NCBI GenBank assembly: GCA_017530365.1
Contig: JAFXMK010000010.1
Coordinates: 89,306-153,305 of the forward strand
Source of the DNA: Bacteroidales bacterium
GTDB taxonomy: Bacteria; Bacteroidota; Bacteroidia; Bacteroidales; F082
Reading direction: 5' to 3'
Length of the DNA stretch: 64,000 nucleotides
The notes under the pieces are model-generated. The model did not search any database. It was not told where the DNA came from and saw only the letters and a list, made by a program, of their open reading frames with translations. The translations under genes were made by a program, and so were the position numbers. Below, piece by piece: positions 15,826 through 24,439 of the stretch (positions within the stretch are counted from its first letter, which is position 1; each line of letters starts with the position of its first letter).

Positions 15826-16899
15826 ATGAGAAGGAGATTGTTACTTTTAGGTTTTCTTGTGGTGGCGGTGATGGCTATGGCTCAGCCGCCAGCGAACTAT
15901 TACAATTCTGCCAATGGCTTGACTGGTAACCAGTTGAAAGTGGCTTTGCATAACATCATCAAAAACCATACTACTACATCATACGGCAATCTCTGGAACG
16001 CTTTCTGGAGCACGGACAATAAAGGCAATGGTGTTGTCTGGGATATGTATTCTGACATCCCGGGAGGAACACCACCCTATACTTATCAACTAGGCCAAGA
16101 CCAATGCGGAAGTGGCGGCTGTAATAATACCGAAGGCACCTGCTATAACCGTGAGCATTCATGGCCGCAGAGCTGGTTCAGCGAGCAGTCCACGCCTCGC
16201 ACCGATTTACATCATATTTTCCCGACAGATTGTCAAGTCAACCATGACCGCGGCAACTATCCATACGGAGAAGTACGTTCGGGCACTACGTTCCGTAATG
16301 GATCCAAACTGGGAAGCTGCAAAACTCCTGGCTATAGCGGAAAGGTCTTTGAACCCATCGATGAATACAAGGGCGATTTTGCCAGGGCTTATTTCTACAT
16401 GAGCGTCCGTTACTATGGAGAGGACTCCGGTTGGAAGTCGAGCGACATGACCGATAAATCGGTGATCAAGCCATGGGCACTCGCCATGCTGTTGCGTTGG
16501 AACAAGCAGGATCCTGTGAGTCAAAAAGAGATCGACCGTAACAATGTTATATATAATGATTATCAGCGTAACCGTAATCCATTTATCGATCATCCTGAGT
16601 ATGCTGATATGATATGGGATCCGAACTGGAGCGTGACAAATGACGAAATGGTGTCGGGTGTTTCAGTTTATCCCAACCCCCTTCGACCTGGCGCAACATT
16701 GTATCTGTTGGGGGATGTTAAGGAAGCGAACCAAGTGGTCATCTTTGATGTCAGTGGGAGACTGGTGTTGAAAATGGAGCTCAAAGATGCTAAAAATCCT
16801 TCCTTGGTGTTGCCGAATGATCTTCAAAAAGGTTTTTATCTGTTACAATTGCGCGATGGAAACATCGTCGTAATGAACAGGAAGCTGTTGATTATTTAA
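15826..16899 (+). CDS. Secreted endonuclease I with T9SS sorting domain
   Basis: A 357-residue nuclease. The signal peptide ends near residue 20 (MAMAQ). The central domain has the endonuclease I/NucM signature: NREHSWPQSWF, then DLHHIFPTDCQVNHDRGNYP with the metal-binding His and Asn. Residues about 270-357 form a T9SS type A sorting domain (VYPNPLRPG, VVIFDVSGRLVLKME, KGFYLLQLRDG). It probably degrades extracellular DNA or RNA for nutrients or to disperse biofilm matrix. It may be co-transcribed with the MntP-like gene through the repeat spacer. Confidence 0.87.
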   Translation: MRRRLLLLGFLVVAVMAMAQPPANYYNSANGLTGNQLKVALHNIIKNHTTTSYGNLWNAFWSTDNKGNGVVWDMYSDIPGGTPPYTYQLGQDQCGSGGCNNTEGTCYNREHSWPQSWFSEQSTPRTDLHHIFPTDCQVNHDRGNYPYGEVRSGTTFRNGSKLGSCKTPGYSGKVFEPIDEYKGDFARAYFYMSVRYYGEDSGWKSSDMTDKSVIKPWALAMLLRWNKQDPVSQKEIDRNNVIYNDYQRNRNPFIDHPEYADMIWDPNWSVTNDEMVSGVSVYPNPLRPGATLYLLGDVKEANQVVIFDVSGRLVLKMELKDAKNPSLVLPNDLQKGFYLLQLRDGNIVVMNRKLLII

Positions 16900-16944
16900 T
16901 ATAAAATATAGGCTGTTAAGCGGTCTTTCATCTAACATTTTATT

Positions 16945-16979
16945 TATCTTTGCGAGCATATAAATTGCAAAATATATGC
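16945..16979 (+). promoter_or_regulatory. purL promoter with adjoining inverted repeat
   Basis: TATCTTTG at 16945-16952 is the -7 element. GCATATA (16956-16962) and TATATGC (16973-16979) form a perfect 7-bp inverted repeat between the predicted start site and the ATG at 16984, placed where a repressor or RNA structure could act. Confidence 0.5.
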
Positions 16980-16983
16980 TATT

Positions 16984-19900
16984 ATGATATGCTTTTTCCA
17001 TTCTGGAAATCAACGCATTATCGCTGTTGATGCCGTATCGGAGCTTTCTGCAGAGCAGCTTTCCCGTTTGTCATGGCTTTTTGGTAAAGCCTCTTTGTCG
17101 AAAACAAAAACCATCAAAGGTTATTTTGTCGGTCCACGCCGTGAGATGATTACCCCATGGAGCACCAATGCCGTGGAGATCGCTCAAAACATGGGCGTTG
17201 ACGGCATCCTCCGTATCGAGGAATTCAAGCAGGTGGACTCGAAAGACACTCCCTTTGATCCGATGCTTCAGGCCATGTATCACAACCTTGATCAAAAGGT
17301 CTTCACGGTGAACCGCAAGCCTGAACCCTTGAAACATATTGACGACATTGCCGCCTACAATGCCCAGGAAGGCCTTGCCTTGAGTGATGAAGAGATCGCC
17401 TATCTGAATGGCATCTCGGAGAAGATCGGCCGCAAACTTACCGACAGTGAGGTGTACGGCTTCGCCCAGGTCAATTCGGAGCACTGCCGCCACAAGATCT
17501 TCAACGGCACCTTCATCATCGACGGAAAGAAGATGGGCAGCTCGCTGTTCGCCTTGATTAAGAAGACCTCCAAAGAGAACCCGAACAAGCTGGTTTCGGC
17601 TTACAAGGACAATGTGGCGTTCATCCTCGGTCCCAAGGTGGAGCAATTCGCACCCAAGGGCCAGTTTGAACCCGATTATTTCCAGATCAAAGATATCAAC
17701 ACCATCATCTCGCTGAAGGCTGAGACGCATAACTTTCCGACCACCGTGGAGCCTTTCAACGGCGCTGCCACGGGAACGGGCGGTGAGATCCGTGACCGTC
17801 TGGCAGGCGGACAAGGCAGCTTGCCTTTGGCCGGCACTGCCGTCTATATGACCTCCTATCCAAGGACCGAGAAAGACCGTAGCTGGGAACAAGGCACTGA
17901 GCCCCGCAAGTGGCTGTATCAGACCCCCGAGGAGATCCTGATCAAAGCCTCCAATGGTGCCTCCGACTTCGGCAACAAGTTCGGACAACCCTTGATCAAC
18001 GGCAGCTTGCTGACCTTTGAACATGAGGAGAAGCAGACCTTGGGTTACGACAAGGTGATCATGTTGGCGGGCGGTATCGGCTTTGCCAAGATGGAAAACG
18101 CCCAGAAGCTGGAGCCGGAACCCGGCGATGTGATCGTGGTGCTGGGCGGCGACAACTACCGCATCGGTATGGGCGGCGGTGCCGTGTCAAGTGTGGATAC
18201 AGGACAGTACAGCAACGCCATCGAGCTGAATGCCGTACAGCGCGCCAATCCAGAGATGCAGAAGCGCGTCAGCAACGTGATCCGCGCCATGGCCGAGATG
18301 AACAAGAACCCAATCCGCAGCATCCATGACCATGGTGCAGGCGGCCATCTGAACTGCCTCTCCGAATTGATCGAAGACGCCGGTGGCGTGGTCCATGTGG
18401 ATAAACTCCCCGTGGGCGATCCTACTTTGTCGGACAAGGAAATCATCGGTAATGAGTCACAGGAACGCATGGGACTGCTGGTGCGCAAGAAGGATCTGGA
18501 GCTGATTCGCAAGACCGCCGAGCGTGAACGCGCCCCGTATTACGAGGTTGGCGAGGTGACTGGCGATGAACGGCTTCGCTTTGTCCGTGACCACGGCGAG
18601 GCACCCATCGACCTGGCTTTGTCAGACTTCTTCGGAAGTGCGCCGAAAACGGTGCTGTATGACACCACCAAACCTTATCATTTCAAGAAAATCAGCTACA
18701 CCAAACGCGATATCCATAAGTATTTGGAAAAAGTGCTGCAGCTTGAAGCAGTGGCTTGTAAAGATTGGTTGACCAACAAGGTGGACCGTTCCGTGACGGG
18801 CCGTGTGGCACAACAGCAGTGCGTGGGTGAGATCCAGCTGCCGTTGAGCAATCTTGGCATCAGCGCCCTTGACTACAATGGCGTTCGCGGTATCGCTACA
18901 GCTTTGGGCCATGCCTCCATCCCGGCGCTGATTAATCCCGCCGCAGGCTCCAGGCTTTCGGTGTCTGAGGCGTTGACCAACTTGGTCTGGGCTCCCATCG
19001 AAGACAACCTGTCGGGCGTCTCGTTGAGCGCCAACTGGATGTGGCCTGCCAAGCAGGAGGGCGAGACCGCAAGGCTTTACCAAGCGGTAAAGGCCTTGAG
19101 CGACTATTGCGTTGCCCTGGGAGTCAACGTTCCGACGGGCAAGGATTCGCTTTCGATGACCCAGAAATATCCTAACGGGCAGAAAGTGGTGGCTCCAGGC
19201 ACCGTCATCGTTTCCGCCGCCGGCGAGGTGAGCAACATCCGCCAAACCGTGCGTCCCGTGATGAAGAACGATGTCAACACCGAGCTGCTGTATATCGACT
19301 TCTCAAAGGACGGCTTTGAATTGGGCGGTAGTAGCTTCGCACAAGCCATTGACGCCATCGGACAGAAGGCACCCGATGTGAAGAGCCCTGCCTATTTCAA
19401 GAAGGCTTTCAATGCCATCCAGCAACTGATTGAAGAGAACCTGATCTTGGCTGGACATGACGTTTCCGCTGGTGGTTTGATCACCACTTTGCTGGAGATG
19501 AACTTCGCCAATACGGAATATGGCATGGAACTCGATTTGAAGGACTTCGACAAGGAAGACCTCGTCGCCGTGCTGTTCTGCGAAAAGCCGTCAGTGGTCA
19601 TCCAAGTTGCCAACGACGGTGTCGCCAAGAAAAAGCTTCGTGAGCTAGGCGTCAGCTTCAAGATGATCGGCAAGCCATGCGAAAAGCGCAGGTTGACCAT
19701 CCGTCACGCTGGCCACGACCATCTCTTTGAAATCGACGCTTTGCGCGATATTTGGTACAGGTCATCCTATCTGCTCGACCGTAAGCAGAGCGGCGACCGC
19801 AAGGCCAAGGAACGTTATGAAAATTACAAGCAACAGTATCTGCACTACAGCTTTGGCCATGGATTCACAGGCAAGGCCGCTGACCTTGGCATCAAGATGA

Positions 19901-20673
19901 AACGCCGCAAGAAGTCGGGAATCAATGCCGCCATCATCCGTGAGAAAGGTTGCCAATGCGACCGTGAAATGGCATACGCATTGCATCTCGCCGGCTTCGA
20001 CGTGAAAGATGTCACGATGACCGACCTGGCTTCCGGTCGCGAGGATCTGAAGGATGTCAACATGATCGTGTTCGTGGGTGGCTTCTCCAACTCCGATGTC
20101 CTTGGCTCTGCCAAGGGCTGGGCGGGCGCTTTCCTCTACAACGAGAAGGCCAAGAAGGCCTTGGATGACTTCTACGCTCGCGAGGACACCTTGAGCCTTG
20201 GCGTATGTAACGGCTGCCAGCTGATGGTGGAATTGGGGCTCTTGTATCCCGACCATGAGGAACAACCGGTGATGAAACACAACGACTCCCGCAAGTTCGA
20301 GTCGGCCTTCCTGAACGTGGAGATCGCCCAGAACGAGAGCGTGATGCTGAAGTCGCTCTCAGGTCGCCGCCTTGGCGTTTGGGTGGCCCATGGCGAAGGC
20401 AGGTTCTACTTCCCCTATTACCGCGACAAGTACAAGATCGTGATGACTTACGGTCAGGACAGGTATCCAGGCAATCCCAACGGCAGCGACTGGTCCGTGG
20501 CAGGTATCTGCTCCAACAACGGCCGTCATCTCGCCATGATGCCCCATCTGGAGCGCGCCTTCCTGCCTTGGCAATGGGCACATTATCCCGACAACCGTAA
20601 GGACGATGAGGTCACTCCGTGGATCGAGGCTTTCGTGAATGCAAGGAAGTGGGTGGAAGAACATGTCAAATAA
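16984..20673 (+). CDS. purL: Phosphoribosylformylglycinamidine synthase, single-chain PurL
   Basis: A 1229-residue enzyme of de novo purine synthesis that converts FGAR, glutamine and ATP to FGAM. It has the long single-chain form: an N-terminal PurS-like region, two AIRS-type halves (SEHCRHKIFNGTF, ETHNFPTTVEPFNGAATGTG, then PTGKDSLSMTQKYPNGQ), and a C-terminal class I glutaminase with the nucleophile in LGVCNGCQLMVELG near residue 1073 and the VAHGEGRF segment near 1135. The start gives MICFFHSGNQ, similar to relatives that begin MIxFF. It is followed 14 bases later by nadE. Confidence 0.95.
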   Translation: MICFFHSGNQRIIAVDAVSELSAEQLSRLSWLFGKASLSKTKTIKGYFVGPRREMITPWSTNAVEIAQNMGVDGILRIEEFKQVDSKDTPFDPMLQAMYHNLDQKVFTVNRKPEPLKHIDDIAAYNAQEGLALSDEEIAYLNGISEKIGRKLTDSEVYGFAQVNSEHCRHKIFNGTFIIDGKKMGSSLFALIKKTSKENPNKLVSAYKDNVAFILGPKVEQFAPKGQFEPDYFQIKDINTIISLKAETHNFPTTVEPFNGAATGTGGEIRDRLAGGQGSLPLAGTAVYMTSYPRTEKDRSWEQGTEPRKWLYQTPEEILIKASNGASDFGNKFGQPLINGSLLTFEHEEKQTLGYDKVIMLAGGIGFAKMENAQKLEPEPGDVIVVLGGDNYRIGMGGGAVSSVDTGQYSNAIELNAVQRANPEMQKRVSNVIRAMAEMNKNPIRSIHDHGAGGHLNCLSELIEDAGGVVHVDKLPVGDPTLSDKEIIGNESQERMGLLVRKKDLELIRKTAERERAPYYEVGEVTGDERLRFVRDHGEAPIDLALSDFFGSAPKTVLYDTTKPYHFKKISYTKRDIHKYLEKVLQLEAVACKDWLTNKVDRSVTGRVAQQQCVGEIQLPLSNLGISALDYNGVRGIATALGHASIPALINPAAGSRLSVSEALTNLVWAPIEDNLSGVSLSANWMWPAKQEGETARLYQAVKALSDYCVALGVNVPTGKDSLSMTQKYPNGQKVVAPGTVIVSAAGEVSNIRQTVRPVMKNDVNTELLYIDFSKDGFELGGSSFAQAIDAIGQKAPDVKSPAYFKKAFNAIQQLIEENLILAGHDVSAGGLITTLLEMNFANTEYGMELDLKDFDKEDLVAVLFCEKPSVVIQVANDGVAKKKLRELGVSFKMIGKPCEKRRLTIRHAGHDHLFEIDALRDIWYRSSYLLDRKQSGDRKAKERYENYKQQYLHYSFGHGFTGKAADLGIKMKRRKKSGINAAIIREKGCQCDREMAYALHLAGFDVKDVTMTDLASGREDLKDVNMIVFVGGFSNSDVLGSAKGWAGAFLYNEKAKKALDDFYAREDTLSLGVCNGCQLMVELGLLYPDHEEQPVMKHNDSRKFESAFLNVEIAQNESVMLKSLSGRRLGVWVAHGEGRFYFPYYRDKYKIVMTYGQDRYPGNPNGSDWSVAGICSNNGRHLAMMPHLERAFLPWQWAHYPDNRKDDEVTPWIEAFVNARKWVEEHVK

Positions 20674-20687
20674 AACAACAGTGAGTT

Positions 20688-21434
20688 ATGAAAGAATTCG
20701 ATGTAAAAATAGTGAAGGACCAGGTGGTTCAGTGGATCCGTGACTGGTTTGAGCAGAACGGTCCTGGATGCAATGCTGTGATTGGCATCTCAGGCGGCAA
20801 GGACAGCAGCGTGGTGGCGGCTTTGTGTGCCGAAGCTCTGGGAACAGAGCGCGTCGTCGGCGTGACCATGCCCAATGGTGTGCAGCCCGATATCGACGAC
20901 AGCATGAAGCTGATCAACCATCTGGGAATCCGCCATTTCAATGTCAATATCGGCAGTGCCTATGATGCGCTGATGGAGACAGTGAAAGAAGAATTGGGAA
21001 GTCAGAATACAGAAGTCAGCAGGCAGACCATCATAAACATGCCTCCGAGACTGCGTATGACCACCTTGTATGCCGTCTCACAGTCGCTGAACGGCCGTGT
21101 GGCCAACACCTGCAACCTCTCGGAGGACTGGGTGGGCTATTCCACGCGTTATGGCGATGCTGCCGGCGACTTTGCTCCACTGGGTGGGTTGACCGTTCAG
21201 GAAGTCAAGGCGATCGGAAAAGAACTCGGATTGCCCATTGATCTGGTGGAGAAGACCCCTTCGGACGGGCTTTCCGGCAAGAGCGACGAGGATAATCTCG
21301 GCTTTACCTACGCTGTCCTTGACCGTTACATCCGCACCGGCGTTTGCGACGATCCCGACACGAAAGCGCGTATTGACGACAAACATGTGAAGAACCTGTT
21401 CAAGTTGCAACCCATACCTCATTTCGAATATTAA
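20688..21434 (+). CDS. nadE: NAD+ synthase, ammonia-dependent short form
   Basis: A 248-residue amidase-less NAD synthetase that adenylates and amidates deamido-NAD. The PP-loop motif SGGKDSSVVAALCAEALG is at about residue 35, with GYSTRYGDAAGDFAPLGGL and PSDGLSGKSDEDNLG further on, all typical of NadE. There is no N-terminal glutaminase domain, so it should use free ammonia. It is 14 bases behind purL and probably shares its transcript. Confidence 0.93.
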   Translation: MKEFDVKIVKDQVVQWIRDWFEQNGPGCNAVIGISGGKDSSVVAALCAEALGTERVVGVTMPNGVQPDIDDSMKLINHLGIRHFNVNIGSAYDALMETVKEELGSQNTEVSRQTIINMPPRLRMTTLYAVSQSLNGRVANTCNLSEDWVGYSTRYGDAAGDFAPLGGLTVQEVKAIGKELGLPIDLVEKTPSDGLSGKSDEDNLGFTYAVLDRYIRTGVCDDPDTKARIDDKHVKNLFKLQPIPHFEY

Positions 21435-21437
21435 TTG

Positions 21438-21445
21438 TATCTTTG
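21438..21445 (+). promoter_or_regulatory. -7 element TATCTTTG for mrp
   Basis: TATCTTTG lies three bases after the nadE stop and 21 bases before the mrp ATG, so mrp-nifU can be transcribed separately from purL-nadE. Confidence 0.5.
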
Positions 21446-21466
21446 CAAATCTAGCATTTTGAAATC

Positions 21467-22489
21467 ATGCTCAATAAAGAAAACGTTACCGAAGTACTGA
21501 AAGACGTCATCTATTTCCCCAAAGGCGACAACATCATTGCCTTGAATATGGTTGAAAACCTGATGGTGAACGAAAACGGCATCCGTTTCGACCTGATTGT
21601 GGAAAAAGCTGATGACCCCAAAAACGAGATTTTAACCAACGCAGCCAAGCGTACCCTTACCGGTGTGTTCGGTGACGTTGAAGTGGACATTAAGGTCAAG
21701 GAGGAGACGACAGCCCTCTCCAAGGTGAAGCACATCATCGCCGTGGCTTCCGGCAAAGGTGGCGTGGGTAAGTCAACCGTGGCCGCCAACCTCGCCGTGG
21801 CTTTGGCTCGTGCCAACCAGCGCGTAGGCTTGATCGATGCCGATATCTATGGCCCATCCGTGCCGATGATGTTCGGCGCCGAGGACGAGCGCCCCGCTTG
21901 CTTTGAAAAAGACGGCAAGACGGTGATGGTGCCAGTGGAGAAATACGGCATCAAGATGCTCTCCATCGGTTTTTTCGTCGATACCGACCGCCCATTGATC
22001 TGGAGAGGCCCCATGGCTACCAGTGCCCTCAACCAGCTGATGAACGACACCCTTTGGGGTGAACTCGACTGGATGGTGGTGGACATGCCTCCTGGGACAG
22101 GCGACATCCAGCTGACCCTGGCACAGCAATACAACGTGACAGGTGCCGTCATTGTGACCACCCCGCAAAAGGTGGCTTTCGCCGATGTGTTGCGCGCTGC
22201 CATGATGTTCAAGGAAGAAGCCTTGCAGATCCCGATCTATGGTCTGGTGGAGAACATGGCTTATTTCACTCCTTCCGACATGCCCGAAAAGAAATACTAC
22301 ATCTTCGGAAAAGAGACCGGAAAGCAGTTTGCGGATCAGCTGAACGTCCCGTTGCTGGGACAGATCCCAATAGTGGAGAAGATCGCTGAGAGCGGCGACA
22401 ACGGCACGCCTCTCGCATTGGATGCCGATTCACCTGTGACCAAGGCTTTCGACCAGATTGCCAACTCAATTCTGTCTTCTGACTTCTAA
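21467..22489 (+). CDS. mrp: Mrp/ApbC-type P-loop ATPase for Fe-S cluster handling
   Basis: A 340-residue protein. Residues about 5-85 are a MIP18/DUF59 domain, then a deviant Walker A, SGKGGVGKSTVAANLA, near residue 100 and the VVDMPPGTGD motif. These ATPases carry or transfer Fe-S clusters as dimers. The CPxC cluster ligands usual in the family are absent: after LVENMAYF the sequence is TPSDMPEKKYYIFG. I believe this is usual in Bacteroidota. The C-terminal ILSSDF and the TAA are written in a heptamer repeat. It is directly followed by the nifU-like gene, a logical partner. Confidence 0.88.
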   Translation: MLNKENVTEVLKDVIYFPKGDNIIALNMVENLMVNENGIRFDLIVEKADDPKNEILTNAAKRTLTGVFGDVEVDIKVKEETTALSKVKHIIAVASGKGGVGKSTVAANLAVALARANQRVGLIDADIYGPSVPMMFGAEDERPACFEKDGKTVMVPVEKYGIKMLSIGFFVDTDRPLIWRGPMATSALNQLMNDTLWGELDWMVVDMPPGTGDIQLTLAQQYNVTGAVIVTTPQKVAFADVLRAAMMFKEEALQIPIYGLVENMAYFTPSDMPEKKYYIFGKETGKQFADQLNVPLLGQIPIVEKIAESGDNGTPLALDADSPVTKAFDQIANSILSSDF

Positions 22490-22501
22490 ATTCTGAATTC
22501 T
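22470..22501 (+). repeat. Heptamer array, unit TTCTGAC
   Basis: TTCTGTC, TTCTGAC, TTCTAAA, TTCTGAA and TTCT run from inside the mrp coding end to the base before the nifU ATG. The array encodes the last residues and the stop of mrp and is the whole spacer to nifU. Confidence 0.8.
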
Positions 22502-22744
22502 ATGGAAAAAGAACTTTTGGAAAAGCGGATCAAGAACATCTTGGAACAGATACGTCCCTATCTTCAGGCCGACGGCGGTGATGTGAACTTCGTGGAACTC
22601 ACCGACGACTTGGTGGTGATGGTGGAACTGACCGGCGCTTGCGGAAGCTGCCCCTACAGCACCATGACCTTGAAAAACGGCATCGAAAGTGTCATGAAGA
22701 AATCCATCCCTGAGATAAAATCAGTGGAACAAATAAAGATCTAA
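22502..22744 (+). CDS. NifU C-terminal domain protein (NFU-type Fe-S scaffold)
   Basis: An 80-residue NFU domain. IRPYLQADGGDVNFVEL and GACGSCPYSTMTLKNGIE are the family signature; the CxxC in GSCPYS-type context binds a [4Fe-4S] cluster at the dimer interface. It is a stand-alone domain without NifU N-terminal parts. It begins right after the repeat that ends mrp, so the two are almost certainly expressed together and cooperate in cluster assembly or delivery. Confidence 0.9.
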   Translation: MEKELLEKRIKNILEQIRPYLQADGGDVNFVELTDDLVVMVELTGACGSCPYSTMTLKNGIESVMKKSIPEIKSVEQIKI

Positions 22745-22768
22745 TCATATCAATTAAAATCAATCATT

Positions 22769-24439
22769 ATGAGAAAAAATCTACTTTCATTCTTTGCAGT
22801 GGCAGTGCTGATGCTCATCGCAGCTGTCGGCTACGCCCAGACGACATTCACAAAGATTACCTCCGCCTCTGAACTCGAGGCTGGAGCTAACTATCTCATC
22901 GTGGCCCATTATGATGATTTGGGCGTTCTTGCGATGGGTAAGCAGAACAATAACAACCGTAAGGCTGTGGTGGTTTCGGAAAACGGCGAATCCATCACTG
23001 TTACTCCCGGAACGGATCCCGATAGTGAAACGGAAGTGTTCCAATTCACGTTGGGTGGCAGTGCCAATGCTTGGACCTTTTTCGATGAAGTGAAGGGCGG
23101 TTATCTGTATGCAGCCAGCAGCAATAGCAACCATCTGAAGACTCAGACCACACTTGATTCCAACGGACAATGGGCCATTACTTTCGGCGCTGACGGTACT
23201 GCAGAAGTGGTCGCTCAAGGCGAGAATACACGCAATCACATGCGTTTTAACCCCAACACCCAAAACAACGCTCCTCTCTTCGGTGCCTATTCTGAATCCT
23301 CAACTGTTGGTGCCCTCGTCAGCTTCTACAAGGCTGGTGGTGCTCCAGTCATCGATGTTGAACCGACTAACTATCCCACCAACTTCGGAGCTGTAGTGGA
23401 TGGAGTTGACGTGACCCTTAATTGGACTGATGCCATTGGTGACCAATTGCCTTCCAGGTATTTGGTTGTGGGTTCCACAGGCGACATCACTGTTCCTACC
23501 GACGGTTCCCCCGTCGCCAATGGTGATCTTGTCATGAATGTGAACTATGGAGTTGAGACTGTCAGCTTCAACGGTTTGGAGGCTGGCACTACCTATCATT
23601 TTGCCATCTTCCCTTATACCAATAGTGGGGAAAATATCGATTACAAGACCGATGGAACCTATCCAATGGTTCATCCTGTAACAGCCAATATCCATTTCCT
23701 GTTAAATGAGGGTTTCGATGTTCCTGAGAGTCTCGGCGTTTTCACGGCAGTCAATGTTGCTGGCGAACAGGGATGGATTCAGGCTACACATGCTGCGAGT
23801 GGTACAAATTATGCCTATATGAACGGCTTTGCTGATGGTGCTCCTCATGCTAACGAAGACTGGCTTGTCAGCCCTGCTATTTCAGGCGACGGCTTTAACG
23901 ACATCTTCCTGGAGTTCCGTACTGCTATGAAATTCGACGGAAATCCGCTTAGCGTAAAGCTTTCGTTGAATTACAATGGCAATGTTTCAAGCGCTACTTG
24001 GGAAGATCTGACAGATGCGTTCGACTTCTCGACTGGCAACTATGAATGGGTTGAATCCGGCCGTTTCAACATCGGTTCGATGGTTCATGGCAAAGGCAAT
24101 TTCTATATCGCATTTGTCTATACCTGCACCGATGATGCTGCAGCATCATGGGAGGTTGATTACGTTAAAGTGACAGGCGAAGGAGAAGTCTCCGTCGGTG
24201 AGAACGCACTCTCAACGGTCAGCGTCTATCCGAATCCTGCTAAGGATGTGGTTTCATTCGTCCTTGAAAACGACGCTCAAGTCAGCATCTTCGATATGAC
24301 GGGTCGTGTGGTTTGCTCCATGGACATGACTGCTGGACAGGCCAATCTTCAGATTGCCAACTTCGATAACGGCGTCTATTTCCTGAACATCCGTTATGCC
24401 GACGGCAAGAAGGAAGTCGCTAGATTCGTGAAATTATAA
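22769..24439 (+). CDS. Secreted T9SS protein with cleaved-adhesin/choice-of-anchor domain
   Basis: A 556-residue exported protein. The signal peptide ends near residue 23 (VGYAQ). Residues about 30-195 form a beta-rich domain. A fibronectin-like segment follows at about 200-305, then a jelly-roll of the cleaved-adhesin/choice-of-anchor J type (LNEGFDVPESLGVFTAVNVA, NEDWLVSPAISG, WEVDYVKVTGEG). A T9SS type A sorting domain ends it (VYPNPAKDVVSFVLEND, GVYFLNIRYADG). The binding target is unknown; such modules usually bind carbohydrate or peptide. It overlaps the next gene by one base. Confidence 0.82.
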   Translation: MRKNLLSFFAVAVLMLIAAVGYAQTTFTKITSASELEAGANYLIVAHYDDLGVLAMGKQNNNNRKAVVVSENGESITVTPGTDPDSETEVFQFTLGGSANAWTFFDEVKGGYLYAASSNSNHLKTQTTLDSNGQWAITFGADGTAEVVAQGENTRNHMRFNPNTQNNAPLFGAYSESSTVGALVSFYKAGGAPVIDVEPTNYPTNFGAVVDGVDVTLNWTDAIGDQLPSRYLVVGSTGDITVPTDGSPVANGDLVMNVNYGVETVSFNGLEAGTTYHFAIFPYTNSGENIDYKTDGTYPMVHPVTANIHFLLNEGFDVPESLGVFTAVNVAGEQGWIQATHAASGTNYAYMNGFADGAPHANEDWLVSPAISGDGFNDIFLEFRTAMKFDGNPLSVKLSLNYNGNVSSATWEDLTDAFDFSTGNYEWVESGRFNIGSMVHGKGNFYIAFVYTCTDDAAASWEVDYVKVTGEGEVSVGENALSTVSVYPNPAKDVVSFVLENDAQVSIFDMTGRVVCSMDMTAGQANLQIANFDNGVYFLNIRYADGKKEVARFVKL

